Positions 33,416 to 42,434 of a DNA stretch of 64,000 nt are shown here, piece by piece; position 1 is the stretch's first letter, and every line of letters begins with the position of its first letter. The stretch spans positions 372,001-436,000 of the forward strand of contig NZ_JAJNOC010000001.1 of the NCBI RefSeq assembly GCF_021044825.1, written 5' to 3'. This stretch comes from Massilia phyllostachyos. Lineage in GTDB: Bacteria > Pseudomonadota > Gammaproteobacteria > Burkholderiales > Burkholderiaceae_D. The position numbers were made by a program, and so were the translations under genes. The notes beneath the pieces were generated by a model, which was not told the DNA's origin, searched no databases, and worked only from the letters and a program-made list of their open reading frames with translations.

Positions 33416-34951
33416 ATGAACAGCATGACCCTGCAACCCGGCGCATTGACGCTGTCCGACCTGCGCGCCGTGTGGGCGGCGCCCGTTTCGATCTCGCTCG
33501 CCCCCGAGGCGTGGAAGGCGGTCGAGGAATCGGCCGCCCTGGTCCAGTCCATCGTCGCCAAGGGCGACCCGGCCTATGGCATCAACACCGGCTTCGGCAT
33601 CCTGGCCAAGGCCCACATCCCGAACGACCAACTGGAGGCTCTGCAGCGCAACCTGATCCTGTCGCATGCGGTGGGCACCGGTGAACTCATCGCCGACAAT
33701 ATCGTCCGCTTGATCGTGCTGACCAAGATCGGCAGCCTGGCGCGCGGTTACTCGGGCGTGCGTCCGCTGATCCTCGAGACCCTGATTGCGCTGTACAACG
33801 CGGGCATCATGCCGGCGATTCCGAGCCAGGGCTCGGTCGGCGCCTCGGGCGACCTGGCGCCGCTGGCGCACATGACCCTGGCCATGCTGGGCGTGGGGCC
33901 GGTGCGCTACAAGGGCGAACTGATGGAGGCATCGGCGGCGCTGGAGGCTGCCGGCATCGCACCCGTGACCCTGGCCGCGAAAGAAGGCCTGGCCCTGATC
34001 AACGGCACCCAAGTCTCGACCGCGCTGGCCCTGCACGGCCTGTTCATGGCCGAGCGCCTGCTGGAAGCCGGCATGGTGGCGGGATCCCTGTCGGTCGACG
34101 CGGCGCGCGGCAGCGATGCGCCGTTCGACGCGCGCATCCACGCGGTGCGCGGCCAGCCGGGCCAGATCGCGGCGGCGCAGATCTACCGCGAACTGGTGAA
34201 GGGCAGCGCCATCCGCGCCTCCCACCTGGTCGGTGACGAGCGCGTGCAGGACCCGTACAGCCTGCGCTGCCAGCCGCAGGTGATGGGCGCGGCGATGGAC
34301 CTGATCGCCAACGCCGGCCGCACCCTGCTGATCGAGGCGAATGCCGTCACCGACAATCCACTCCTTTTCCCGGACGACGGAGCGATCGTCTCGGGCGGTA
34401 ACTTCCACGCCGAGCCAGTGGCCTTCGCCGCCGACACCCTGGCGCTGGCCATCGCCGAGATCGGCGCGTTATCGGAACGCCGCATCGCGCTGCTGATCGA
34501 CGCCAACCTGTCCGGCCTGCCGGCCTTCCTGGTCAAGGAACCGGGCCTGAACTCGGGCTTCATGATCGCCCACGTCACCGCCGCCGCGCTGGCCTCGGAA
34601 AACAAGTCGCTGGCCCATCCGGCCAGCGTCGACAGCTTGCCGACCTCGGCCAACCAGGAAGACCACGTCAGCATGGCGACCTTCGCGGCGCGCCGTCTGG
34701 ACCAGATGGCGCACAATACGGCGGTCATCGTCGGCATCGAGCTGCTGGCGGCGGCGCAGGGCATCGAGTTCCACCGCCCGTTGACGAGTTCGAACCACCT
34801 CGAGCACGTGCACGCCCAGCTGCGCACCAAGGTCGCGCCCTACGATGCGGACCGCTTCTTCGCGCCCGACATCGAGGCCGCGCGCAAGATGGTCGTCGAG
34901 GGCGAGCTGTCGGCGTCTTGCAAGGAACTGTTCACGGTGCTGCATCCCTAA
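33416..34951 (+). CDS. hutH: histidine ammonia-lyase
   Basis: A 511-residue tetrameric lyase that deaminates histidine to urocanate, the first step of the pathway. The prosthetic MIO group forms from Ala143-Ser144-Gly145 in [28 protein letters not shown] and SGGNFHAEP are also present. Length is standard. The ribosome site is poor (AAAAGAC), and the 8-bp spacing to hutU suggests translational coupling. Confidence 0.97.
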   Translation: MNSMTLQPGALTLSDLRAVWAAPVSISLAPEAWKAVEESAALVQSIVAKGDPAYGINTGFGILAKAHIPNDQLEALQRNLILSHAVGTGELIADNIVRLIVLTKIGSLARGYSGVRPLILETLIALYNAGIMPAIPSQGSVGASGDLAPLAHMTLAMLGVGPVRYKGELMEASAALEAAGIAPVTLAAKEGLALINGTQVSTALALHGLFMAERLLEAGMVAGSLSVDAARGSDAPFDARIHAVRGQPGQIAAAQIYRELVKGSAIRASHLVGDERVQDPYSLRCQPQVMGAAMDLIANAGRTLLIEANAVTDNPLLFPDDGAIVSGGNFHAEPVAFAADTLALAIAEIGALSERRIALLIDANLSGLPAFLVKEPGLNSGFMIAHVTAAALASENKSLAHPASVDSLPTSANQEDHVSMATFAARRLDQMAHNTAVIVGIELLAAAQGIEFHRPLTSSNHLEHVHAQLRTKVAPYDADRFFAPDIEAARKMVVEGELSASCKELFTVLHP

Positions 34952-34970
34952 TCAACCACCAGGAGAGGAC

Positions 34971-35759
34971 ATGGATTTCCGGTTCAAGGCAGGCAGGCTT
35001 CCCATGCTCGTGTCGATGCCGCACGCGGGCACCGACATTCCGGACGAGGTGCTGGCGTCGATGTCGCCCTGTGCGGCGGCCACCGCCGACACCGACTGGC
35101 ACCTGCCCGAGCTGTACGGCTTCCTGGAAGAGATGGGCGTCTCGACCATCTCCGCCCGCTGGTCGCGCTACCTGATCGACCTGAACCGGCCTCCCGAGAA
35201 CACCAACCTGTATCCGGGCATGGACACCACCGGCCTGTGCCCGGTCGACACTTTTGGGCGCGAGAGCCTGTATCTCGAAGGCCGCACGCCGGATGAAGCC
35301 GAAGTAAGGCGCCGGCTCGAACGCTACTGGATGCCCTACCACGAACAGCTGCGCGCGGAACTCGACCGATTGAAACGGGAATTCGGCCGCGTGGTGCTGT
35401 GGGACGCGCATTCGATCGCATCTGTCGTGCCGCGCTTCTTCGAAGGACGCCTGCCGGACCTGAACTTCGGCACCGCCGACGGCAAATCCTGCGATCCGGG
35501 CCTGGAGCAGGCCGTGGTCGGCGTCGCACGCGCCCAGGACCGCTTCAGCATCGCCGTCAACGGCCGCTTCAAGGGCGGCCACATCACGAGAAAGTACGGC
35601 CAGCCGGCGCAGGACGTGCACGCGATCCAGCTCGAGATGTGCCAGTGCCTGTACATGAATGAAGCACCGCCGTTCGAATACCGTCCCGAGGTCGCGGGCG
35701 AGGTCCAGCCGCTGCTGAAGGACATGATCGGCGCAGCAAGCGCGTGGGTGCGCACATGA
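34971..35759 (+). CDS. hutG: N-formylglutamate deformylase
   Basis: A 262-residue zinc hydrolase of the N-formylglutamate amidohydrolase family, converting N-formylglutamate to glutamate and formate. LVSMPHAGTDIPDEVL, DTDWHLPELY, SRYLIDLNRPPENTNLYPG, LWDAHSIASVVPRFF and NGRFKGGHITRKYG are characteristic. The ATG at 34971 follows AGGAGAGG. It is the last step of the five-step HutF/HutG route, and its stop overlaps hutF by 4 bp. Confidence 0.95.
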   Translation: MDFRFKAGRLPMLVSMPHAGTDIPDEVLASMSPCAAATADTDWHLPELYGFLEEMGVSTISARWSRYLIDLNRPPENTNLYPGMDTTGLCPVDTFGRESLYLEGRTPDEAEVRRRLERYWMPYHEQLRAELDRLKREFGRVVLWDAHSIASVVPRFFEGRLPDLNFGTADGKSCDPGLEQAVVGVARAQDRFSIAVNGRFKGGHITRKYGQPAQDVHAIQLEMCQCLYMNEAPPFEYRPEVAGEVQPLLKDMIGAASAWVRT

Positions 35760-37120
35760 GAGCCCTGTTCGCCCGCCACGCCTTGCTGCCGGAGGGCTGG
35801 CGGCGCGACGTGCTGCTCGAATGGGATGCGCATGGCGACCTGACCCGGGTCGAGACCCAGGCCGCCGCGCCGCTGGGCGTGCCACGCGCCGAGTACGTCC
35901 TGCCGGGCATGGTGAATCTGCACTCGCACGCCTTCCAGCGCGCGCTGGGCGGCCTGACCGAAGTGGCGGGCGAGGGTCCGGACAGCTTCTGGACCTGGCG
36001 CGACCTGATGTACCGCTTCGCCGCCCGCATCACGCCGGAACAGATCGAGGCGATCGCCGCCCAGCTGTTCGCGGAGTGCCTGCGCCATGGCTACACCGCG
36101 CTGTGCGAATTCCACTACCTGCAGCGCGGGCCGGATGGCGAAACCTACGCGCGCCCCGCCGAGACGGCCGAACGGGTCGCCAGCGCCGCCCACGCCACCG
36201 GCATGGGTTTGACCCTGCTGCCCGTGCTGTACAGCCACGCCGGCTTCGGCGAGCAGCCCCTGAAACCCGAGCAGCGGCGCTTCCGCACGAGCGTCGACGA
36301 TATCCTCGGCATTGTCGAGGCATTGAGCCCGCTGCGCGGCGGCCAGCTGGAGGTCGGCGCCGCGCCGCATTCGCTGCGCGCGGCCACCATCGACCAGATC
36401 CGCGAACTCGCCGCGCAGCTGCCCCAGGGCCGCCCGCTGCACATCCACATCGCCGAACAGCAGGCCGAAGTCGAGCAGAGCATCGCCAACTCGGGCCGGC
36501 GGCCGGTCGAAACCCTGTTCGACCGCTTCCATGTGGACGAGCGCTGGTGCCTGGTGCATGCGACCCATCTGAACGACGCCGAGGTGCAGGCCATCGCCCG
36601 CAGCGGCGCCGTGGCCGGCCTGTGCCCGACCACCGAAGCCAATCTCGGCGACGGCCTGTTCCCGCTGCGCGCCTTGATCGACGCGGGCGGACGCTTCGGC
36701 GTCGGCAGCGACAGCCACGTCTCGCAAAGCCCTGTGGAAGAGCTGCGCTGGCTGGAATACGGCCAGCGCCTGCTGCATCAGCGCCGCAATATCGCGTTTG
36801 TCTCCCAACAGCGCGACGTCGCCCAGTACTTGTGGCAAGCTGCCCTGCGTGGCGGCGCCCAGGCGGCAGGCCGCAAGGTCGGCAGCCTGGCGGAAGGCCT
36901 GCGCGCCGACCTGCTGGTGCTGGACCACGACCACCCGAACCTGGATGGCGTCCGCGACGAGGAAGTGCTGGGCCGCTTCCTGTTCTGCGGTAACGACAAC
37001 CTGGTGCGCGACGTGCTGTGCGGCGGGCGCTGGGTGGTGCAGGCGGGGCGCCACGTGGCGCAGGATGCGATCGCGCAGCGCTACCGCGTGGCCGTGAACG
37101 AATTACGCGAGCTCAGCTAA
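35756..37120 (+). CDS. hutF: formimidoylglutamate deiminase
   Basis: A 454-residue amidohydrolase that converts N-formimino-L-glutamate to N-formylglutamate and ammonia. Metal ligands are H56 and H58 in GMVNLHSHAFQRALGGLTE, then HIHIAEQQAEVEQS, LVHATHLND and FGVGSDSHVSQ. Having hutF together with hutG defines the five-step pathway instead of direct hydrolysis by an arginase-type HutG. The start overlaps hutG (ATGA). The C-terminus continues to 26 bp before hutD. Confidence 0.95.
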   Translation: MRALFARHALLPEGWRRDVLLEWDAHGDLTRVETQAAAPLGVPRAEYVLPGMVNLHSHAFQRALGGLTEVAGEGPDSFWTWRDLMYRFAARITPEQIEAIAAQLFAECLRHGYTALCEFHYLQRGPDGETYARPAETAERVASAAHATGMGLTLLPVLYSHAGFGEQPLKPEQRRFRTSVDDILGIVEALSPLRGGQLEVGAAPHSLRAATIDQIRELAAQLPQGRPLHIHIAEQQAEVEQSIANSGRRPVETLFDRFHVDERWCLVHATHLNDAEVQAIARSGAVAGLCPTTEANLGDGLFPLRALIDAGGRFGVGSDSHVSQSPVEELRWLEYGQRLLHQRRNIAFVSQQRDVAQYLWQAALRGGAQAAGRKVGSLAEGLRADLLVLDHDHPNLDGVRDEEVLGRFLFCGNDNLVRDVLCGGRWVVQAGRHVAQDAIAQRYRVAVNELRELS

Positions 37121-37146
37121 TTCAAGCTGAATGAGAGAGGCAAGCA

Positions 37147-37752
37147 ATGACCACCCTGATCCCCTTCGCAGGACTGTCGCCGGTGCCATGGAAGAACGGC
37201 GGCGGCAGCACGACCGAAATCGCCATCGGCCCGCCGGATTCCGGCTTCGAGGATTTCGACTGGCGCGTCAGCCTGGCCACCATCGAGAAGGACGGCGCCT
37301 TTTCCCTGTTCCCCGGCGTCGACCGTACCCTGGTGCTGGTCGAGGGCCACGGCATGACGCTCGACATCGACGGCGAGCCGACCCTGGTCACGGACGCCGA
37401 TCCGGTGGTCGCCTTCGACGGCAGCTCGGTCGTGCAAGCCAAGCTCGCGCGCGGCGGCAGCACCGACTTCAATGCGATGACGCGCAGCGACCGCTGCTAC
37501 CACACCTTCGGCCGCCGCCGCCTGGAGGGCAACTCCACCTTTGTCGCGCGCGCCGACGTGACGGTGCTGTTCCTGGCCGAGGGCGACACCTTGGAGCTGC
37601 GCAACGAACAGGAGCGCATCGGCCTGGTGCGCTACGACGCGGTGGTGCTCGAGGGCGGCTCGACCTGGAAGCTGGAAGCGGGGCAGGGCATGGTCTACAT
37701 CGTCGACGTCTGGTACCACGGCGACGAGGACGACGAGGAATTCCATGACTGA
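37147..37752 (+). CDS. hutD: HutD/Ves family protein
   Basis: A 201-residue bicupin-like protein. It starts with [23 protein letters not shown] and has [25 protein letters not shown], the signature of HutD/Ves. In Pseudomonas, HutD is thought to moderate hut expression rather than catalyse a pathway step; the molecular activity is not settled. GAGAGG precedes the ATG, and the 3' end overlaps hutI by 8 bp. Confidence 0.92.
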   Translation: MTTLIPFAGLSPVPWKNGGGSTTEIAIGPPDSGFEDFDWRVSLATIEKDGAFSLFPGVDRTLVLVEGHGMTLDIDGEPTLVTDADPVVAFDGSSVVQAKLARGGSTDFNAMTRSDRCYHTFGRRRLEGNSTFVARADVTVLFLAEGDTLELRNEQERIGLVRYDAVVLEGGSTWKLEAGQGMVYIVDVWYHGDEDDEEFHD

Positions 37753-38959
37753 GGTCGCGGACCTCCTGTTCACCAATGTGCACCTGGCCACGATGGTGGA
37801 CGGCTACGGCGAGATCGAAAACGCCGCGCTGGCCGTGCGCCACGGCCGCATCGCCTGGATCGGCCCACGCGCCGAGGCGCCGCCGGCGCGTGAAGAACAC
37901 GACTGCGGCGGCGCCTGGATGACGCCCGGCCTGGTCGACTGCCACACCCACATCGTCCACGCCGGCAACCGCAGCAAGGAGTGGGAAGCGCGCCTGAACG
38001 GCGCCAGCTACGAGGACATCGCGCGCCAGGGCGGCGGCATCATGTCGACGGTGCGCGCCACCCGCGCCGCGAGCGTCGACGATCTGCTGGCGCAAAGCCT
38101 GCCGCGCGTGGCCCGGCTGCTGGCGGAAGGCGTCACCACGCTCGAGATCAAGTCCGGCTACGGCCTGGAGGCGGCGGCCGAGGAACGCATGCTGCGCGCC
38201 GCGCGCGAGGTGGCGGCGCGCCTGCCGGTGCGGGTGGCGACCACCTTCCTGGGCGCGCATGCGCTGCCGCCGGAATACGCGGGACGCCCCGACGACTACG
38301 TGGACATGCTGTGCACGCAGATGCTGCCGCGGCTTGCGAACGAGGGCCTGGTGGACGCGGTGGATGCCTTCTGCGAACGGATCGGCTTCACCCATGCGCA
38401 GACCGAACGCATGTTCGCGGCCGCGCGCCGTCTCGGCCTGCCCGTCAAGCTGCATGCCGAGCAGCTGTCGAACCAGGACGGCGCGGCGCTGGTGGCGCGC
38501 TACGGCGGCCTGTCGGCCGACCACCTCGAGCATCTGGACAGCGCCGGCATCGAGGCGATGGCGCTTGCCGGCACCGTGGCCGTGCTGCTGCCGGGCGCCT
38601 ATTACTTCCTGCGCGAGACGGCCGCGCCGCCGGTCGAGGCGCTGCGCGCGGCCGGCGTGCCGATGGCGGTGGCCACCGACTGCAATCCCGGCACCTCGCC
38701 GCTGACGTCTCTGCTGCTGGCGATGAACATGGCGGCGACGCTGTGGCGCCTGACGCCGCAGGAAGCGCTGCTCGGCGCCACCATCCACGGTGCCCGCGCG
38801 CTTGGCCTGGAGGGCCAGATCGGCACCCTGGAAACGGGCAAGCTCGCGGACCTGGCGCTGTGGGACATCGCCCGCCCGGCTGACCTGGTGTATGCGATGG
38901 GCGCCAATCCCTGCCGCGCCGTGGTGAACGGCGGCATCGTGCGCGCCGTCCGGGTTTAG
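37745..38959 (+). CDS. hutI: imidazolonepropionase
   Basis: A 404-residue metal-dependent amidohydrolase for the third step, converting imidazolone propionate to N-formimino-L-glutamate. HTH metal motif at 67-69 ([21 protein letters not shown]). [42 protein letters not shown] and [10 protein letters not shown] are family hallmarks. It is the last gene of the hut operon, overlapping hutD by 8 bp. The next 300 bp carry a separate promoter and terminator. Confidence 0.96.
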   Translation: MTEVADLLFTNVHLATMVDGYGEIENAALAVRHGRIAWIGPRAEAPPAREEHDCGGAWMTPGLVDCHTHIVHAGNRSKEWEARLNGASYEDIARQGGGIMSTVRATRAASVDDLLAQSLPRVARLLAEGVTTLEIKSGYGLEAAAEERMLRAAREVAARLPVRVATTFLGAHALPPEYAGRPDDYVDMLCTQMLPRLANEGLVDAVDAFCERIGFTHAQTERMFAAARRLGLPVKLHAEQLSNQDGAALVARYGGLSADHLEHLDSAGIEAMALAGTVAVLLPGAYYFLRETAAPPVEALRAAGVPMAVATDCNPGTSPLTSLLLAMNMAATLWRLTPQEALLGATIHGARALGLEGQIGTLETGKLADLALWDIARPADLVYAMGANPCRAVVNGGIVRAVRV

Positions 38960-39139
38960 GTCGTACTGCGGCTGAAACGCTGCGGTTCCGCACATCGGCC
39001 GCATTCAAGAGAAGTGTTTTTGACAGGCATCAAATCGCCTACCGCGAATTGGGGAATGATGGACTGAACGCATCGCATCACACAGGGTTCGAACAGAAAA
39101 ATTGGCATCGTAACAACGGTAACGAGTTGTAAAGCTTCA

Positions 39140-39167
39140 TTGCCGCTTAAGTATCGACGCCTATAGT
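39140..39167 (+). promoter_or_regulatory. sigma-70-like promoter of candidate sRNA
   Basis: TTGCCG (39140-39145) and TATAGT (39162-39167) are separated by 16 bp and placed so that a transcript would start near 39174. No protein start follows before the terminator at 39217-39249. Confidence 0.6.
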
Positions 39168-39173
39168 GAAACT

Positions 39174-39251
39174 GTGTGATTCACCATCTCCCCTCCCCAT
39201 TGACAAAAATGGGTTCGCCCACGGCGCCTTTACGGTCCGTGGGCTTTTTCT
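39174..39251 (+). ncRNA. candidate trans-acting small RNA with C-rich seed
   Basis: The predicted ~78-nt transcript has an unpaired stretch CATCTCCCCTCC, then a hairpin CCCATT/AATGGG (39196-39213), then an intrinsic terminator GCCCACGG/CCGTGGGC followed by TTTTTCTT (39217-39252). The C-rich stretch is complementary to a Shine-Dalgarno plus start region (GGAGGGGAGATG). The feature is inferred from sequence only. An alternative is a simple hutI terminator. Confidence 0.5.
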
Positions 39252-39260
39252 TGTGCGCGC

Positions 39261-39749
39261 TTAGATACGCCGTTCCGCCAGTGCGGACAGGCTGTCGCCC
39301 GTGACACGGCAGATACGCCAGTCAGGCAAGATATCCGCGCCCATGGCCTTGTAGAACTGGATTGCCGGCTCATTCCAGTCCAACACCGACCACTCGAAAC
39401 GGCCGCACTGGCGCTCGACCGCGATCTGCGCGAGGCGCTTGAGCAGCTGGGTGCCGTAGCCCTTGCCGCGGTGCGATTGGCGCACGTACAGGTCTTCCAG
39501 GTACAAGCCCTTCTTGGTGAGGAAGGTCGAGAAGTTATGGAAGAACAGCGCGAAACAGACCACTTGCCCATCCTCTTCGCCGATGATGGCTTCGCAGGAC
39601 GGACGTGAGCCGAACAGGCCTTCCTGCAGCAGGGCGTCGGTGGCGACCACCATGTGCTCGAGTTTTTCGAAGACCGCCAGCTCCCTGATCATCGACAGGA
39701 TATGGGTGACGTCGTGCGGCGTGGCGGGGCGGATGCTAAAAGTGCTCAT
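39261..39749 (-). CDS. GNAT family N-acetyltransferase (diamine acetyltransferase-like)
   Basis: 162 residues. The acetyl-CoA-binding motif A is LYVRQSHRGKGYGTQLLKRLAQIA. The N-terminus is SIRPATPHDVTHILSMIRELAVFEKLEHMV, and WSVLDWNEPAIQFYKAMGA is the usual motif B. The overall pattern resembles the spermidine/spermine (SAT-like) branch, but the substrate is not proven. Its ATG overlaps the stop of the EamA transporter (ATGA), so the two are co-translated. That pairing would fit modification or export of a small amine or amino acid. Confidence 0.9.
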   Translation of the reverse strand: MSTFSIRPATPHDVTHILSMIRELAVFEKLEHMVVATDALLQEGLFGSRPSCEAIIGEEDGQVVCFALFFHNFSTFLTKKGLYLEDLYVRQSHRGKGYGTQLLKRLAQIAVERQCGRFEWSVLDWNEPAIQFYKAMGADILPDWRICRVTGDSLSALAERRI

Positions 39750-40684
39750 GGTGTTTCGAGTGGGTTGTTGAGATTGGCGGTTTCTACTTTCTGGGCAGCG
39801 GGCGCGCGCAGGGCCCAGGCCACGCTGGCCAGGCACAGGACCATGCCGGCGAATTCGATGGGGCCGGGGCGATAGCCTTCCAGCTGGATCGACAGCAGCA
39901 CCGACAGCACCGGCGTGATCACGCCGATATACACGGTCTTCTGGGCGCCGATGCGGCCGATCAGGGTGAAGTAGGCGAAGAAGGCGATCACGGAGCCGAA
40001 GATCGACAGGTAGACCAGGCCGCCCCAGTAGGTGGCGCTGGCCGGGATCACGAAGCGGTCGCCGTGCGCCAGCGACCAGATGGTCACCAGGCTCGCGCCC
40101 CACAGCATCGACCAGGCCATGGTCAGCGGCAGGTTCTCGCATTCTTCCTTGACCTTGGTGACCACGATGCTGCCGGCCGAACTGGCGATGGTGGCGGCCA
40201 GGGCCAGCACCACGCCGGCGATGAATTCCGCGCTGCCGCCGGCCTGGAATTCAAGCCAGGCGGCGCCGATCGAACGCGAGAACAGCAGCGCCACGCCGGC
40301 GATCGCCGCGACCCCGCAGCCGATGGTGCGGCGGTTGATCACGGTGCCGAAGAACAGGCTGGAGAGCAGCGGCGTCCAGAACACCATCAGCGCGAACACC
40401 ACCGCCACCAGGCCCGAGACCACGTGCTGCTCGGATTCGTAGGTGCACAGGTAGGAGATGCAGAAGGTCAGCACCCCCTGCAGCGCCATCCACTTGTGCA
40501 CGCGCCACGGCAGGATCAAGCGGTCGCGCTTGACCAGGCAGATCAGGAACAGCGTGGCGGCGGCCAGGAAGAAACGGTAGGCCACCGAGACGGCGGGCGG
40601 GGCCTCGCCCAGTTGCAGGGTGATGGCGAAGAAGGTCGAGCCCCAGATCAGGGCGGCGATGGTGAAGAGGGCGGAGGAGGGCAT
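39746..40684 (-). CDS. EamA/DMT family transporter
   Basis: A 312-residue inner-membrane protein with ten predicted helices in two EamA repeats. The first opens with ALFTIAALIWGSTFFAITLQLGEAPPAVSVAYRF; the second includes LAATIASSAGSIVVTKVKEE and ends SVAWAL. DMT exporters usually move amino acids or metabolites out of the cell. The ATG at 40684 is chosen because it begins directly before TM1; the upstream extension is Gly/Pro-rich and falls in a repeat region. It is followed by the overlapping acetyltransferase gene. Confidence 0.92.
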   Translation of the reverse strand: MPSSALFTIAALIWGSTFFAITLQLGEAPPAVSVAYRFFLAAATLFLICLVKRDRLILPWRVHKWMALQGVLTFCISYLCTYESEQHVVSGLVAVVFALMVFWTPLLSSLFFGTVINRRTIGCGVAAIAGVALLFSRSIGAAWLEFQAGGSAEFIAGVVLALAATIASSAGSIVVTKVKEECENLPLTMAWSMLWGASLVTIWSLAHGDRFVIPASATYWGGLVYLSIFGSVIAFFAYFTLIGRIGAQKTVYIGVITPVLSVLLSIQLEGYRPGPIEFAGMVLCLASVAWALRAPAAQKVETANLNNPLETP

Positions 40685-40738
40685 CGCGGGAGTATACGTG
40701 CTTCCTCGGTTCGCCGCACGTGACGATATACCGTTTAT

Positions 40739-40780
40739 GTAGGGTGGGCCTGGGCGGCCCCGCGGGCCCCCGCCCACGCG
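40739..40780. repeat. GTAG-GTGGGC dispersed hairpin, copy 3 (expanded loop)
   Basis: It starts GTAGGGTGGGC and ends CCGCCCACGCG, with a GC-rich loop containing GGCCCCGCGGGCC. Together with copy 4 it makes a larger inverted arrangement between the divergent-facing EamA start and the end of the Mpo1-like gene. Confidence 0.6.
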
Positions 40781-40829
40781 TTCAAATCACGGTGATGCTG
40801 CCCGCGCGGCTATGCTATTGCTGGTTGGG

Positions 40830-40856
40830 CGCGTGGGCGGAGGACCGCCCGCCCTA
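40830..40856. repeat. GTAG-GTGGGCGG dispersed hairpin, copy 4 (inverted)
   Basis: GCGTGGGCGGAGGACCGCCC then GCCCTAC. Read on the minus strand it begins GTAGGGCGGGCGGTCCTCC, sharing the GGTCCTCC loop of copy 2. It ends directly at the stop of the Mpo1-like gene. Confidence 0.7.
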
Positions 40857-41303
40857 CTAGTAAGCGAAATTCAGGCGGCGGTAGAGGAAGGAAAGCACGA
40901 ACAGCGGGCCAATGAGAAGAAAGCGCAAATCATCGAAGAACGACGGCTTCTTCCCTTCGATCTTGTGCCCGATGAACTGCCCGATCCACGCCACCACGAA
41001 CACCGCGATCGACACCGGCAGCACCGTGAACTCCGGCATGATCGCAAGAATCCCCAGCATCACCGCGCTCATCACGCCCATCCCGACCGCGAACTGCGGC
41101 GACAGCTTGACGTAGTAGAACAGCGAAACAAGGGTGACCGCGATCGCCACCGCCGGATGGATCGCCCACAGGATCCCCAATAAACTCAGGACGATCAGCG
41201 GGATGCACACGAAGTGGATGATCTCGTTGGTGTGGTTGCGGTGGCTCTCGGCGTATTGCGCCAGCAGGATGTCGATGTTGCGCGGCTGCGAACTGGGGTT
41301 CAT
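40857..41303 (-). CDS. DUF962 / Mpo1-like membrane protein
   Basis: 148 residues with four hydrophobic segments. The family hallmark N-terminus is LLAQYAESHRNHTNEIIHFVCIPLI, carrying the first conserved histidines. The second cluster is WIGQFIGHKIEGKKPSFF, followed by LIGPLFVLSFL. Yeast Mpo1 is an iron-dependent dioxygenase acting in alpha-oxidation of 2-hydroxy fatty acids; the His residues needed for iron are visible here. Bacterial members are little studied. It is encoded alone, ending against a dispersed hairpin. Confidence 0.9.
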   Translation of the reverse strand: MNPSSQPRNIDILLAQYAESHRNHTNEIIHFVCIPLIVLSLLGILWAIHPAVAIAVTLVSLFYYVKLSPQFAVGMGVMSAVMLGILAIMPEFTVLPVSIAVFVVAWIGQFIGHKIEGKKPSFFDDLRFLLIGPLFVLSFLYRRLNFAY

Positions 41304-41343
41304 GGCTGTCTCCTGTGGATCTGTTGTCCTGTTCCGTCCGATT

Positions 41344-42303
41344 CTACACGGTCTCCGCCTGCAAATCAGCAGGCGCCGCGACCGGCCGCGGAGGCTGCAG
41401 GCGCAGGTTCGGATGCGCCGCGAACAGCTCCGATACCCACTCCACGAACACCCGCACCTTGGCCGACAGGTGGCGGTTCTGCGGGTAGACGATGTGCACC
41501 GGCAGCGGGTCGCTGCGCCACTCGGGCAGCACCGGCACCATGCGGCCGGCGGCGATGTAGCCGGTCAGGAGGTAGTCGGTCATGGTGATGATCCCCAGTC
41601 CGGCCAGCCCCGCCTGCACGTAGGCGTTGGAATCATTGAGCGCAATCGCGCCGGGCAAGGCGACCTCGATGCGTTCGCCGTCGCGGGTGAAATCCCAGTT
41701 CATGATCTTGCCGTTCTTGGCCGAGAAGTAGTTCACGCAGCGGTGGCGTTCGAGGTCGCGCGGGTGCTGCGGCATGCCGTGGCGCGCGATGTAGTCGGGC
41801 GAGGCGGCGGTCACGAAGTTGATCACGCCGACGCGGCGCGCGATCAGGTTCGGGTCGATCAGCTCTCCGCCGCGCACCGCGCAATCGACACCTTCCTCGA
41901 CCAGGTCGACCGGGCGGTCGGTGCTGCCCAGTTCCATCGTGATGTCCGGGTAGCGCTCGAAGAAGGCCGGCAGGGCCGGGATCAGGATCTCGGTCGCCAG
42001 GCCCGAGGGCGTGTCGACGCGCAGCCGTCCGCTGGGGCTGAGGCGGTGGCGCGACAGCGATTCCTCGGCGTCGCGCACGTCCGACAGGATCTGCACGCAG
42101 CGCTCGTAATAGGCCGCGCCGTCCGAGGTGATCATCACCTGGCGCGTCGTGCGGTGCAGCAGCTTGACCGACAGCGTCGATTCCAGCGTCTGCACCAGGG
42201 TCGAGACGGTGGCCTTGGGCAGGTTCAGCATCTCGGCCGCCTTGGTGAAGCTGCCGCAGTCGACCACCTGGATGAATACTTCCATGGCCTGGAGTTTGTT
42301 CAT
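41344..42303 (-). CDS. LysR-type regulator divergent from the RND efflux locus (CeoR/BpeT-like)
   Basis: 319 residues. The N-terminal winged helix-turn-helix runs ~1-60 (MNKLQAMEVFIQVVDCGSFTKAAEMLNLPKATVS), followed by the effector-binding domain (RLRVDTPSGLATEILIPALP onward). The ATG at 42303 has GGGAG upstream. It is transcribed away from an LlpE-like hydrolase and RND pump genes. The same layout is known for CeoR in Burkholderia cenocepacia and BpeT in B. pseudomallei, where a LysR protein controls llpE and an efflux operon. A perfect inverted repeat at 42323-42348 is the probable binding site. The inducer is unknown. Confidence 0.87.
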   Translation of the reverse strand: MNKLQAMEVFIQVVDCGSFTKAAEMLNLPKATVSTLVQTLESTLSVKLLHRTTRQVMITSDGAAYYERCVQILSDVRDAEESLSRHRLSPSGRLRVDTPSGLATEILIPALPAFFERYPDITMELGSTDRPVDLVEEGVDCAVRGGELIDPNLIARRVGVINFVTAASPDYIARHGMPQHPRDLERHRCVNYFSAKNGKIMNWDFTRDGERIEVALPGAIALNDSNAYVQAGLAGLGIITMTDYLLTGYIAAGRMVPVLPEWRSDPLPVHIVYPQNRHLSAKVRVFVEWVSELFAAHPNLRLQPPRPVAAPADLQAETV

Positions 42304-42322
42304 GGAAAGGCTCCCAAATACA

Positions 42323-42348
42323 TGATTGTTCGGTTTTATGAACAATCA
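42323..42348. promoter_or_regulatory. inverted repeat, probable LysR-family operator
   Basis: TGATTGTTC (42323-42331) and GAACAATCA (42340-42348) are perfect 9-bp arms around 8 bp, lying 20 bp upstream of the lysR ATG. A TATAGT hexamer at 42388-42393 is the likely rightward -10. It lacks a good -35, as is usual for an activated promoter. Confidence 0.75.
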
Positions 42349-42434
42349 ATTCGATATTGACATCTTTATCTGATTGAAGATGATGACTATAGTGTGTGCA
42401 TTGCAGCAAAAAGTAAACACATACGGAGCAGGTC

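Larger units (their letters stand above)
38960..39260. other. 301-bp gap after hutI
   Basis: It contains no protein gene that I can support. The right half carries a candidate promoter and terminator-bounded small RNA (39140-39251). The left half shows no clear signal. Confidence 0.55.

Noticed and set aside
42357..42393. TTGACA with TATAGT as a standard promoter for the efflux operon
   Set aside because: The spacing is 25 bp, too long for sigma-70. The TATAGT is kept as a likely activator-dependent -10 only.
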